Source of the DNA: Actinophytocola glycyrrhizae
GTDB taxonomy: Bacteria > Actinomycetota > Actinomycetes > Mycobacteriales > Pseudonocardiaceae
Assembly (NCBI RefSeq): GCF_042653545.1
Contig: NZ_JBHSIS010000002.1
Location: forward strand, 1,054,001 to 1,118,000
DNA: 64,000 bases
Reading direction: 5' to 3'
Shown: piece by piece, positions 50,072 through 58,389 of the stretch
Position numbering within the stretch: position 1 is the stretch's first letter
Layout of the letters: each line of letters opens with the position of its first letter
Translations under genes and position numbers: made by a program
Notes under the pieces: model-generated
The model's input: the letters and a program-made list of their open reading frames with translations, nothing else
The model's database searches: none
Told to the model about the DNA's origin: nothing

Positions 50072-51549
50072 GGCAGCTCCAGGATCGCGGTCAGTGGCGC
50101 GAGCACCGCCTCGGCGGCGAAGAACAGCGCGACGCAGCCGAACGCGGTCAGGATCAGCGGCCCGACGAGGGCCGCCCGGGCCTCACCGTGCGCAGGCTCC
50201 TCCGGCGGGGGCCGGAAGAACGCGCGCGTGGGTATCGGCATCAGGTAGGCGAGCGCGAGCAGCGACCCCACGAGCAGCACCACCAGCATCACGACCTGGT
50301 CGGCTTCGGCAGCCCCCATCAGCAGGAGCCACTTGCTCCACGTGCCGCCGAGCGGCGGGAGCCCGACGATCGACACCGTGGCGGCCAGGAACGCGGCGAA
50401 CGTCCACGGCATGGCGCGGCCCAGCCCGTCGAGCTCGCTGACGCGAGTCTTGTTGGCGGTGACCGCGATGGCGCCGGCACAGAGGAACAGCGTGATCTTG
50501 CCGACCGCGTGGGTCACCAGGTGCAGCGCGCCGCCTGCCATGGCGACGTCTCGCGCGAGGGTCGCGGCCAGCACGATGTAGGCGAGCTGGCTCACCGTCG
50601 AGTAGGCGAGGCGGCGCTTGAGGTTGTCCGCTCGCGTGGCGACCACCGCCGCCGCGATCAGCGTGAACGCGGCGGCCCACATCATCGGCCGGGCCGCGCC
50701 GCTCACGTCGAGCGTGTCGAGACCGAACACGTGGAAGGTGACCTTGAGGACCGTGAACACCCCGGCCTTGACCACGGCCACCGCGTGCAGCAACGCCGAA
50801 ACCGGGGTGGGCGCCACCATCGCCGCGGGCAGCCAGCGGTGAACCGGCATCAGTGCCGCCTTGCCGACGCCGAACAGGTAGAGCGCGTACAGCACCGTGA
50901 GCACACCCGGCCCGGCCTGGCCCGCCAGCACACCACCGGGGCGGAACTCGGTGGTGCCCGCGAGCAGCCAGGTCCACACGATCGCGGGCAGCAGCAGCCC
51001 GATGGACGTGGTCAGCAGCACCACCAGGTAGGTCCGGCCGCCGCGCCGACCCTCCGCGCCACCCTTGTGGGTGACCAACGGCCAGGTCGCCAGCGTCATG
51101 ATCTCGTAGCCGATGAACAGCGTGATCAGGTTCGCCGACAGGGCGATCCACATCGCGGCCGCGATCGTCAACGCGAAGAAGGCGAAGAAACGGGTCTGGT
51201 GGTGCTCGTCCTCGGCACGCAGGTAGCCGGTCGCGAACACGGTGGTCACCGGCCACAGCACCGCGGCGACGGTGGCGAACAGCAGGCCCAGCGGCTCCAG
51301 CGCGAACTCGAGCGAGAGCCCCGGCAGCCAGGTCCACAGCTCGAAGCGCAGGTCCTGGCCTGCCGCGGGCCACAGGCTGAGCACGGCGGCCACCAGCGCG
51401 ACGCCGCTGAGCACCGAGGCCGCCTCCCGGAGGTTGGGGTGGCGCCGCAGGAGCAGCACGGCGCCGAGGCCCAGCAGCGGGACGGCCACCGTGACCGGCA
51501 GGGCGACGGCCTGCGCGGGGGTGGTCCAGCCGGTGGTCAGCCCACTCAC
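50068..51549 (-). CDS. NuoL/MnhA-D-like antiporter subunit (second copy)
   Basis: This 493-residue protein has about 14 membrane segments with the proton-antiporter core: LITLFIGYEIMTLATWPLVT, LFGVGKAALMPVHRWLPAAM, PTPVSALLHAVAVVKAGVFT and LHLVTHAVGKITLFLCAGAI. The conserved Glu and Lys residues of the family are kept. It may supply the NuoL-like half normally found at the N-terminus of MnhA. GTG51549 overlaps the upstream mnhD stop by four bases. Confidence 0.87.
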   Translation of the reverse strand: MSGLTTGWTTPAQAVALPVTVAVPLLGLGAVLLLRRHPNLREAASVLSGVALVAAVLSLWPAAGQDLRFELWTWLPGLSLEFALEPLGLLFATVAAVLWPVTTVFATGYLRAEDEHHQTRFFAFFALTIAAAMWIALSANLITLFIGYEIMTLATWPLVTHKGGAEGRRGGRTYLVVLLTTSIGLLLPAIVWTWLLAGTTEFRPGGVLAGQAGPGVLTVLYALYLFGVGKAALMPVHRWLPAAMVAPTPVSALLHAVAVVKAGVFTVLKVTFHVFGLDTLDVSGAARPMMWAAAFTLIAAAVVATRADNLKRRLAYSTVSQLAYIVLAATLARDVAMAGGALHLVTHAVGKITLFLCAGAIAVTANKTRVSELDGLGRAMPWTFAAFLAATVSIVGLPPLGGTWSKWLLLMGAAEADQVVMLVVLLVGSLLALAYLMPIPTRAFFRPPPEEPAHGEARAALVGPLILTAFGCVALFFAAEAVLAPLTAILELP

Positions 51550-53021
51550 CCCCCGTTCCCGAGCAGCGCCGCCGCCGCGGCGTCGGCGAGGCCGGCGGGC
51601 AGTGTCGCGTCGATGCCGAAGTAGACCGACAGCAGCACCAGCAGCCAGATCGCCGCGACCATCGAGGCCGGCGCCTTCGGGACCACCGCAGGCTCGGGCG
51701 GGTCGCGGAACCACGCGGCCTCGACGATGCGCCCGACGTAGACCAGCGCGAGCAGTGAGCTGGCCAGCACGGCCACGAGCACCGGCCACTGGCCGGCGTC
51801 GAGCAGCGCGGTCGCCAGGGCCCACTTGCTGACGAACCCCGCGGTCGGTGGCACCCCGACCAGCCCGAGGCCCGCCACCACGATCGCGGCGAACGTCCAG
51901 GGCATCCGGCGACCGAGCCCGGCCAGCGCGGACAGCCGGACCGAGCCCAGCCGCAACAGCAGCAGCCCGGCCGCGCCGAACATTGCCCCCTTGACCACCG
52001 CGTGGTTGATCACGTGCAGGTACCCCGCCGAGACCCCCTCGGCGGTGGCCAGGCTGATGCCGGCCAGGATGTAGCCCATCTGCGCGACGCTCGACCAGGC
52101 CAGCAGGTACTTCACGTCGTCCTGGAAGCAGGCGACGGCGGACCCGGCCAGCATCGCCAGGCCTGCGATCGCCAGGCCGACCTGGTCCAGCGGCATCGTC
52201 CCGAACACCAGGCCCGCGCCGAAGACGGTGAACGCGAACCGGCAGAACACGTAGGTCGCGACCTTGGTGCTCGACGCGGCGAGGAAGGTGCTGACCGCCG
52301 ACGGGGCCTCCGCGTACGCACCGGGAAGCCAGGCGTGCAGCGGGAACACGGCCATCTTGATCGCGAGCCCGACGAAGACGAACACCACGGCCGCGTACAG
52401 CGCGCGGTTGCCGTCCACGTCGGCGAGCCGGCGAGCCAGGTCGGTCATGTTGAGCGTGCCGGTGACCGCGTAGGCCAGGCCGACGCCGATGAGGACGAAC
52501 GTGGCCCCTACGGTGCCGATCACCAGGTAGCGGAAGCCGGCGAGCAGTGCCCGCCTGCGCCTGCCCATGGCGATCAGCGCGTAGCTCGACAGTGAGCTGA
52601 CCTCCAGGAAGACGAAGGCGTTGAACACGTCCCCGGTGATGGACAGGCCGAGCAGCCCGGTGAGGGTGAGGCACAGGCAGGTGTAGAACAACGGCGCGCG
52701 CCGGTCGTCGATCTCGGCGGCGACGCTGCGCCGGCTGTAGACCGCGGTGACCGTGGCGATGAGGGACACCAGCAGCAGTACCGGTGTGTTGAACCCGGCG
52801 ACCACGAACTCGATGCCGTACGGCGCCGGCCAGCCGCCCATCTCGTACCGCAGCGTGCCGTCCCCGGCCACCCGCACGGCCAGCAGGACCGCACAGGCGA
52901 GGGAGCCGAGGGATGCCAGGAGGAACAGCAGCCACGCCACGGTCCGGGACCGCAGCAGGACGCAGAAAGGTGCGCAGAGCAGCGGGATCAGCACCTGAAG
53001 CGCCGGCAGCTGTGCCGTCAT
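51546..53021 (-). CDS. mnhD: Mrp/Mnh antiporter subunit D
   Basis: This 491-residue MnhD/NuoN-like subunit has 14 or so membrane segments including GDVFNAFVFLEVSSLSSYAL, VGLAIKMAVFPLHAWLPGAY and VINHAVVKGAMFGAAGLLLL. It is one of the proton-translocating subunits of the Mrp-type Na+(K+)/H+ antiporter complex. Its ATG overlaps the mnhC stop by four bases. Confidence 0.9.
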   Translation of the reverse strand: MTAQLPALQVLIPLLCAPFCVLLRSRTVAWLLFLLASLGSLACAVLLAVRVAGDGTLRYEMGGWPAPYGIEFVVAGFNTPVLLLVSLIATVTAVYSRRSVAAEIDDRRAPLFYTCLCLTLTGLLGLSITGDVFNAFVFLEVSSLSSYALIAMGRRRRALLAGFRYLVIGTVGATFVLIGVGLAYAVTGTLNMTDLARRLADVDGNRALYAAVVFVFVGLAIKMAVFPLHAWLPGAYAEAPSAVSTFLAASSTKVATYVFCRFAFTVFGAGLVFGTMPLDQVGLAIAGLAMLAGSAVACFQDDVKYLLAWSSVAQMGYILAGISLATAEGVSAGYLHVINHAVVKGAMFGAAGLLLLRLGSVRLSALAGLGRRMPWTFAAIVVAGLGLVGVPPTAGFVSKWALATALLDAGQWPVLVAVLASSLLALVYVGRIVEAAWFRDPPEPAVVPKAPASMVAAIWLLVLLSVYFGIDATLPAGLADAAAAALLGNGG

Positions 53022-53395
53022 GGGGCGGTGCCGGTGTGATCGTTGTGGTCGGCGGCGTCGCGTTCGAGTGCCTCTTCCTCTTCGACCGTGCCGTAGGACT
53101 CGAAGATGCGCACCACCAGGGCCAGGCCCACGGCGAGGGTGGCCACGCCGACCACGATCGCGGTCAGGATCAGCACCTGCGGCAGCGGGTGGGAGTAGGT
53201 CTCGACCTCCTCGGAGACGATCGGCGCGCTGCCGCCGTCGACCTTGCCGACGCTGATGAAGAACAGGAACACCCCGACCTGGAACAAGGAGAGGCCGATG
53301 AGCTTCTTCACCAGGTTGCCGTGGCTGATGACGACGTAGAGCCCGATCATCATCAGCGCGAGGATCAGCCAGTAGGTGTGGTGCGACTCGATCAT
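53018..53395 (-). CDS. mnhC: Mrp/Mnh antiporter subunit C (NuoK-like)
   Basis: This 125-residue protein has three hydrophobic segments: YWLILALMMIGLYVVISHGN, VKKLIGLSLFQVGVFLFFIS and LPQVLILTAIVVGVATLAVG. This is the MnhC/NuoK pattern. The C-terminus is acidic (YGTVEEEEALERDAADHND). It overlaps both neighbours by four bases (ATGA). Confidence 0.9.
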   Translation of the reverse strand: MIESHHTYWLILALMMIGLYVVISHGNLVKKLIGLSLFQVGVFLFFISVGKVDGGSAPIVSEEVETYSHPLPQVLILTAIVVGVATLAVGLALVVRIFESYGTVEEEEALERDAADHNDHTGTAP

Positions 53396-54387
53396 CGCTG
53401 TGCTGCCACCCGGTTGCCGAAGCTCAAGAAGATCGAGGTCATGACCGCGGCGACGGTGATGCCGATGGACGTCTCGACGAGCAGGATGCCGGCGTGCTGG
53501 CCTGCCTTGGGGTCGTCGGGACTGAGGGTGTCGTAGTCGAGGAAGGCGCCGCCGAGCACCATGTTGACCACACCGAGGCCGGCGTAGAGCACGAGCCCGA
53601 CCGGGACCAGTGTCCGCAGCGCTGCCCTCGGGAGCACCTGCTGGGCCTTGTCCATGCCGAACACCAGGCCGTACAGCACGAACCCCGTCGCGAAGATCAC
53701 GCCGGCCTGGAAGCCGCCGCCTGGACCGTAGTCGCCGTGGAAGAGCACGTACAACGCGAACAGCAGGATGAACGGCATCAGCATCCGGCTGATCACCCGC
53801 AGGACGCGGTAGTCGGCCAGGTCGAGCACCGTCTGCCGCCTGGCCTCGTCGACCCGCATGATCGGCTCGAGCAGCAGCAGGACCGCGACACCGGCGGTGA
53901 ACACGACGACCAGCTCGCCGAGCGTGTCCAGCCCGCGGTAGCTCGCCAGCACCGAGGTGACGGTGTTGGGGATCCCGATGTCCTCCTGGGACTGACGGAG
54001 GTAGACGTCCGTGACCGGGTGGGTCTGCACGGGGGTGTCGGCCGCGCCGAACTCCGGCAGGTCCTGCGCGGCGTAGATGAGCGTGCCGCCCGCCAGCACC
54101 ACGGCCACCGCGCCGGGCAGCCTGCGCCGCCGCGGTGTGACCGCCTCCCGCGACCGGGTCAGCGCGAGCACACCGATCAGCAGCACGGTGCTGATGCCGA
54201 CCCCGACCGCGGCCTCGGTCAGCGCCACGTCCACCGCGTCGAGCAGCACGAACAGGCTCGCGGTGACCAGGCTGAACAGCGCGGTCAGCATGGTGGCCTC
54301 GTAGAGGGCGCGCAGCCGCGCGATGGCGACCGCGGTGGCGGTGAGGATCGCGAGCAACACGAGGTTGATCGTGGTGAAGGTGCTCAT
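53392..54387 (-). CDS. mnhB: MnhB with fused MnhA C-terminal (DUF4040) domain
   Basis: The first 90 residues of this 331-residue protein match the DUF4040 module that forms the end of MnhA (LLAILTATAVAIARLRALYE). A central hydrophobic hairpin (about 110-160) with the MbhE-type SYRGLDTLGELVVVFTAGVA follows. The last 140 residues are MnhB (FALYVLFHGDYGPGGGFQAG, then SIGITVAAVMTSIF). The NuoL-like part of MnhA is missing and may be supplied by the downstream NuoL-like genes. It overlaps mnhG and mnhC. Confidence 0.87.
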   Translation of the reverse strand: MSTFTTINLVLLAILTATAVAIARLRALYEATMLTALFSLVTASLFVLLDAVDVALTEAAVGVGISTVLLIGVLALTRSREAVTPRRRRLPGAVAVVLAGGTLIYAAQDLPEFGAADTPVQTHPVTDVYLRQSQEDIGIPNTVTSVLASYRGLDTLGELVVVFTAGVAVLLLLEPIMRVDEARRQTVLDLADYRVLRVISRMLMPFILLFALYVLFHGDYGPGGGFQAGVIFATGFVLYGLVFGMDKAQQVLPRAALRTLVPVGLVLYAGLGVVNMVLGGAFLDYDTLSPDDPKAGQHAGILLVETSIGITVAAVMTSIFLSFGNRVAAQR

Positions 54388-54701
54388 CAGCGCCGCCTGT
54401 CACCTTCCCGCCAGACGGGCACGCCGTCGCGACGAGCGGCGCGCGCGAGGATGTGTGTCGCGGTCGGGCCGCTCAGCGCCAGGAACAGCGCGATGACCAG
54501 CAGTCGCACCGCCGTGTCCCAGGTGGTCGCCTGCGCCAGCAGGCCGAACAGGATCAGGCCGGCGCCCGCCGAGTCCGTGACACCGGCGGCGTGGATGCGG
54601 GTGTAGAAGTCCGGGAAGCGCAGCAGGCCCACCCCGCCGGAGACGACGAACAGGGCACCGGCGGCCAGCAGCACCCAGCTCACGACGTCGAGGACGGTCA
54701 T
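54387..54701 (-). CDS. mnhG: Mrp/Mnh antiporter subunit G
   Basis: This 104-residue subunit has three hydrophobic segments and the MnhG signature LLRFPDFYTRIHAAGVTDSA. The C-terminal tail is basic. It overlaps mnhF (ATGA) and the MnhB-type gene (TGATG). MnhG is a membrane scaffold subunit of the antiporter complex. Confidence 0.9.
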   Translation of the reverse strand: MTVLDVVSWVLLAAGALFVVSGGVGLLRFPDFYTRIHAAGVTDSAGAGLILFGLLAQATTWDTAVRLLVIALFLALSGPTATHILARAARRDGVPVWREGDRRR

Positions 54702-54979
54702 CGGCGCTCGTCTCCGCTCGGCTCGGTCACCAGTTCGTCGTAGTGGGTCAGCCGCAGCACCGCCACGACCGCCACGAAGTTGACGAGCGCGTAGAGGATG
54801 CCGATGTCGAGGAACTCGGCCCGCCCGAACAGGAACCCGGCGACCACGACGAAGAGCACCGTCTTGGTGCCGAACATGTTGATGGCCAGGAGGCGGTTGT
54901 AGAGGCCGGGACCCACGAACGCCCGAACCAGGGCGAGGACCATGGCCACCAGCAGCGCCGCCATCACAGCGAGGATCAC
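54698..54979 (-). CDS. mnhF: Mrp/Mnh antiporter subunit F
   Basis: This 93-residue subunit has three hydrophobic segments and the MnhF motif VGPGLYNRLLAINMFGTKTV followed by FLDIGILYALVNFVAVVAVL. GTG54979 overlaps the mnhE stop by four bases. It ends with an acidic tail. Confidence 0.9.
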   Translation of the reverse strand: MILAVMAALLVAMVLALVRAFVGPGLYNRLLAINMFGTKTVLFVVVAGFLFGRAEFLDIGILYALVNFVAVVAVLRLTHYDELVTEPSGDERR

Positions 54980-55452
54980 CGGCGCACCTCCAGCCGCCGC
55001 ACCCGGCGCAGCATCCGTCCGGAGTGGAGCTCCTCGACGTCGGCGGGGTCGAGGCCGTGCACCTTGATCTGGTCCTCGTCCAGGTCCAGGGAGAGGGTGC
55101 CCGGGGTGAAGGTGATGGAGTTCGCGTAGATCACCTGCGACAGGGCCGACATGTCCGGCGACGGCGTCACCCCCACGGTCGGCCGCAGCCGCGGGCGGGG
55201 CGACCACACCCTCCGCACGACGGCCACCGCCGAGACCAGAACCTCCTTGACGAGCCACAGGAGGTAACGCGGCAGGCGCAGCGCCAGCGGGACCGAGGCG
55301 CCTTCCCCCTCGACGAGCCCGGCTCGCCACGACAACCAACAGACGAGCGCCACCGAGAGAGCGCCGAGGACGAGCAACAGGGTGGTGTAGTGCCCGGAGA
55401 GCACCAGCCAGAAGACGACGAAGAGTGGCACCATCCGCCGGTTCCACCGCAT
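54976..55452 (-). CDS. mnhE: Mrp/Mnh antiporter subunit E
   Basis: This 158-residue first gene of the antiporter operon has two N-terminal hydrophobic segments and the MnhE soluble part, with VIYANSITFTPGTLSLDLDE and IKVHGLDPADVEELHSG. ATG55452 follows GGGAGGGAG by about seven bases. The promoter must lie in the 245-base gap before the divergent gene at 55698. The complex uses the proton motive force to expel Na+ or K+ and supports alkaline and salt tolerance. Confidence 0.9.
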   Translation of the reverse strand: MRWNRRMVPLFVVFWLVLSGHYTTLLLVLGALSVALVCWLSWRAGLVEGEGASVPLALRLPRYLLWLVKEVLVSAVAVVRRVWSPRPRLRPTVGVTPSPDMSALSQVIYANSITFTPGTLSLDLDEDQIKVHGLDPADVEELHSGRMLRRVRRLEVRR

Positions 55453-55697
55453 GCGGTCGCTCCCTCCCCTGGTGTTGCCGGTCCGGTCGCCGAGGCCCGA
55501 CCGACACCTTCGCCGCTTCAGTGATTCTCGGACTTCTGGTACGTCCCTGCTCGATGAGCAGGTGTTCCCGCGGTCATGATGTCCCGTCGTGGCCGGGCCG
55601 GCCGGTCGGACCGGCGCCGAGAACCGCGACCACATCCGCGCCGCGAACCGCCTCGACCACCGCGGTTCCGCGGACCGCGACCGGGTACGCACGAGTC

Positions 55698-56183
55698 ATG
55701 GACCGCTTTCTCGGGATCTACCTGAACGACCAACTGGCCATGGGCATCGTGTGGCGGGAACTGGCCCGACGTTGCGCACACGGCAACCGCGACCGCCCGG
55801 CGGGTGCGCCGCTGCGGGAGGTGGCCACCGCCATCGCCGAGGACGTCACCACCTTCCGCGGCATCATGCGCAGGCTCGGGGTCCGCGCCAATCCGGTGAA
55901 GACGGGCCTGGCGGTGCTCGCCGAACGGGCGGGCAGGATCAAGCTCAACGGCAGGCTCCGGACCTACTCGCCGCTCAGCAGGTTCGAGGAGGTGGAGATC
56001 CTCGCGATGGGCATCGACGGCAAGAAACAACTGTGGACGACCCTGCGTGACCTCGCTGGTCTTGCCGAGAGACTGCCCGAGATCGACTTCGACGAACTGA
56101 TCGACCGCGCGGACCGGCAACGCGCCGAGCTCGAACCGCTGCGCGTCAGCGCAGGGACCGAGGCATTCCGGTCACCCGGATGA
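55698..56183 (+). CDS. hypothetical helical protein (161 residues)
   Basis: This soluble, mostly helical protein begins MDRFLGIYLNDQLAMGIVWR and has the regular pattern IAEDVTTFRGIMRRLGVRAN, then LAERAGRIKLNGRLRTYSPL and LEVEIL-like helices. No catalytic or membrane motif is found. It is divergent from mnhE with a 245-base gap. The family is unknown to me, although similar small helical proteins are common in actinomycetes. Confidence 0.65.
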   Translation: MDRFLGIYLNDQLAMGIVWRELARRCAHGNRDRPAGAPLREVATAIAEDVTTFRGIMRRLGVRANPVKTGLAVLAERAGRIKLNGRLRTYSPLSRFEEVEILAMGIDGKKQLWTTLRDLAGLAERLPEIDFDELIDRADRQRAELEPLRVSAGTEAFRSPG

Positions 56184-56254
56184 CATCGGCGACGCGCTCC
56201 GGGCCTGGGGCCGCGCAGGCGCGAGCCCCGGCCGGTCCTCGCGTGGCGCCCTGC

Positions 56255-56416
56255 TCAGTCCGGTGGTTCCACCGCGCCGGTCTCCTCCTCGGCATCCTGC
56301 GCGCGCGGGTCCTCCTGCCGGGGGTCCGGCTCCGGCACGTCCGGGGCCTCCGGGCGCGGTGTGCCCGGCGCGTGCGGAGGATCGGGGCTCAGCGGGGTCT
56401 CAGCGGAGTCAGTCAT
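56255..56416 (-). CDS. small acidic proline-rich protein (53 residues)
   Basis: A 53-codon frame (MTDSAETPLSPDPPHAPGTP, ending EETGAVEPPD) has GGTGAG about seven bases upstream and overlaps the end of the preceding 32-codon gene by eight bases. It is nearly all Pro, Glu, Asp and Ala, so it is probably disordered. No function can be assigned. Confidence 0.45.
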   Translation of the reverse strand: MTDSAETPLSPDPPHAPGTPRPEAPDVPEPDPRQEDPRAQDAEEETGAVEPPD

Positions 56417-56507
56417 GTGGTAGCTCACCCGCCCATGGGTCGTCGAGGGCCTTGTGCACGAGGTCCGGCGGGGACGCTGTGCCGTGCTGCTCGTCGGGAA
56501 TGGTCAT
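56409..56507 (-). CDS. possible 32-residue micro-protein
   Basis: A 32-codon frame (MTIPDEQHGTASPPDLVHKA, then LDDPWAGELPHD) ends inside the start of the 53-codon gene, with an eight-base overlap. It reads like a folded or peptide-like product and the overlap suggests translational coupling, but it lacks a strong ribosome binding site. Confidence 0.4.
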   Translation of the reverse strand: MTIPDEQHGTASPPDLVHKALDDPWAGELPHD

Positions 56508-56667
56508 GTGGCCGTCTACCCGGTGTTCCGGAACTCATGCCGTCCACCGCCGCGTCACCGTCAGCCCGGGGGATCTCCAGCCCGGGGGTGTGGACGGACG
56601 TACCGGCAGGGCGACGGGATGACCGGTGTCCCGGGGGCGTGAATCACACCCCCGGGGAGTCGGGTCG

Positions 56668-57048
56668 CTACTTCTTGCGAGAGGTCTTCCGCTTCGCCGG
56701 CTGCGCCTCTGCCGTCCTGGCCGCGTTGTACGCCTCGACGACGTGGCTCGGCATCCGGCCACGGGCGGACAGCTCGTAGCCGTTCTCAAGTGCCCACTCG
56801 CGGATGACGCCCGCCTCGCCCCGGTTGGCCGACTCGCCGTTGGGCGACGTGCCTCGCCGGCGCCGACCACCGGTACGACGCGCCGCGGCGACGTACTCCG
56901 CCACCTCCTTGCGAAGATTCTCCGCATTCCGCTCGCTGAGATCGATTTCGTACTCCACGCCGTCAAGCCCGAAGGAGACCGTGGACACGTCCTCGGAAGA
57001 GGTGCCATCAAGGTCGTCGACCAGCCGCACCAATACTTTCTGAGCCAT
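56668..57048 (-). CDS. lsr2: Lsr2 family nucleoid-associated protein
   Basis: This 126-residue protein begins AQKVLVRLVDDLDGTSSEDV, the dimerisation domain of Lsr2. A basic linker (RRTGGRRRRGTSPNG) follows, then the DNA-binding domain VIREWALENGYELSARGRMP with the minor-groove-binding RGR. The C-terminus is Lys-rich. Lsr2 silences AT-rich and acquired DNA. AGGGAA precedes ATG57048. Actinomycetes usually carry several paralogues, and this one sits in accessory sequence. Confidence 0.93.
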   Translation of the reverse strand: MAQKVLVRLVDDLDGTSSEDVSTVSFGLDGVEYEIDLSERNAENLRKEVAEYVAAARRTGGRRRRGTSPNGESANRGEAGVIREWALENGYELSARGRMPSHVVEAYNAARTAEAQPAKRKTSRKK

Positions 57049-57328
57049 TTCCCTACTTTCACACGGAGCCAGACACGCGATATCCGATACGCCCTGCATA
57101 CAACATACACCATCAGAAATTCGACAACAAAGACCGCCACGGAATCACGTCTGCCCAATCCCGACCCAGCGCAAGATTCGACTCCGACCACCCGCCGGCG
57201 CGAGCACCCATTCGACCGGAGACGATGCGGACCACTCACCCAGGGACCGCTCCACCGGCGCATGGAACGCATCCGTTCTGCATCACGCACGCGGCGCGCC
57301 CGTGAGCCCTCTCACCGGAGGCACGTCT

Positions 57329-57357
57329 TTCGCATGTGGACACACCATGCCCATAAT
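57329..57357 (+). promoter_or_regulatory. candidate promoter for a leaderless gene
   Basis: TTCGCA (57329-57334) and CATAAT (57352-57357) are spaced by 17 bases. The -10 ends seven bases before ATG57365, which has no ribosome binding site, so transcription would start at or next to the A of the start codon. Confidence 0.55.
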
Positions 57358-57364
57358 CGAACAC

Positions 57365-57979
57365 ATGAGCGATCAGCGGCGGGACCTCGAGCGCGGGATG
57401 TACGGCCGCGCGGTGCCGGTCCGGCCCGCGCCCGGCGACCGCTCCCCCACCGAGTGCCCGCGCGGGCACAACCTGGCGATCGCCACCGTGCGGTCGGGCT
57501 ACCACCACCGGTACGGCCTGACCGCGATCACCTGCGGCGCCTGCCACGCACTCGGCGACCCGCTGGCCACCTGGTGCCTGGTGGACCCCGCCCGGCAGTA
57601 CGACGCCGGCACCGCACCCAGCTCCGGCCTGGTCCTGGTCCGGACTCCCCCACCACTGCGCGGCGGCGTCGGCCAGCTCTCGCTCCGGATCGACGGCGAG
57701 ACACAAGCCGACGTCGACCTCGCGATCTGCGGACCGTGCAAGCGCGGCGTGATCGAACACGTACGCACCGACATACCCCGCCGGGGATACGGCCGCGTCC
57801 TCATCGCCGCGGCATTGGCACTCGCCGCACCGACCGAATACCTCTGGTCCACGACACGCATCGCGGACGACCCGGTCACCCGGGCGTTCTGGGCGGGCAT
57901 CTCCTGGCCAGGAAAACTCGGCACAACCGACTACTGCACCGACATGGACCGCGCCGCCGGCCGTCTACCGGACTGGTAG
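57365..57979 (+). CDS. hypothetical protein with zinc-ribbon-like and GNAT-like parts
   Basis: Residues about 30-75 of this 204-residue protein contain paired cysteines (ECPRGHNL and TCGACHALG) that could bind zinc. The last third (EHVRTDIPRRGYGRVLIAAA to RAFWAGISWPG) resembles the CoA-binding strand-helix of GNAT acetyltransferases, including the RRGYG phosphate loop. No catalytic pair is certain. The absence of a Shine-Dalgarno and the nearby -10 suggest a leaderless mRNA. ATG57365 is chosen accordingly. Confidence 0.65.
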   Translation: MSDQRRDLERGMYGRAVPVRPAPGDRSPTECPRGHNLAIATVRSGYHHRYGLTAITCGACHALGDPLATWCLVDPARQYDAGTAPSSGLVLVRTPPPLRGGVGQLSLRIDGETQADVDLAICGPCKRGVIEHVRTDIPRRGYGRVLIAAALALAAPTEYLWSTTRIADDPVTRAFWAGISWPGKLGTTDYCTDMDRAAGRLPDW

Positions 57980-58389
57980 GCGGGAACGAGATGTGGCGAG
58001 ACACGAAGCCTGTCCGGCTTACCAAGCCCATCCCGGTGTTCGGTCACCTTGCGTTCCAACCAGAAACACCGCCACCGCGGGCCGGTCGTCACGTCTGCGG
58101 GCGACTGGGCCGAAGGCGGAGGTGGACGCTGCACACCAACACGCGGATCACCACCAGGCCACCTCCTGGATGATTGATTCCAACGCTTTCGGGACGGTGG
58201 CGATGTTGTGAAAGCCCGTCGTTCGGGACACCTGTTCCTGCCGTCTACGCGCCTTTCACAGCACCAAACCCGGGCGCTACGCGCCCCACCGCGAAGCGGG
58301 GCCTTGCCAACGCAACCCCTGACGGTGACACAAGCCCACCATCAAAGGGTCTCCCCGCCATCCCCGAGATGGCCTCTGTTCGTCACTTG
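57980..58389. other. intergenic region with a dispersed repeat
   Basis: This 410-base gap between convergent genes holds no supported gene. It contains the repeat at 58204-58265 and a short inverted repeat CCCGGGCGCTACGCGCCC-like stretch near 58268, which could act as a terminator. Confidence 0.5.
58204..58265. repeat. dispersed palindrome, third copy
   Basis: TGTTGTGAAAG (58204-58214) and CTTTCACAGCA (58253-58263) form the arms of a large imperfect inverted repeat. CGCGCCTTTCACAGCACC (58248-58265) is identical to 34389-34406. The copy lies between convergent genes. Confidence 0.6.
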
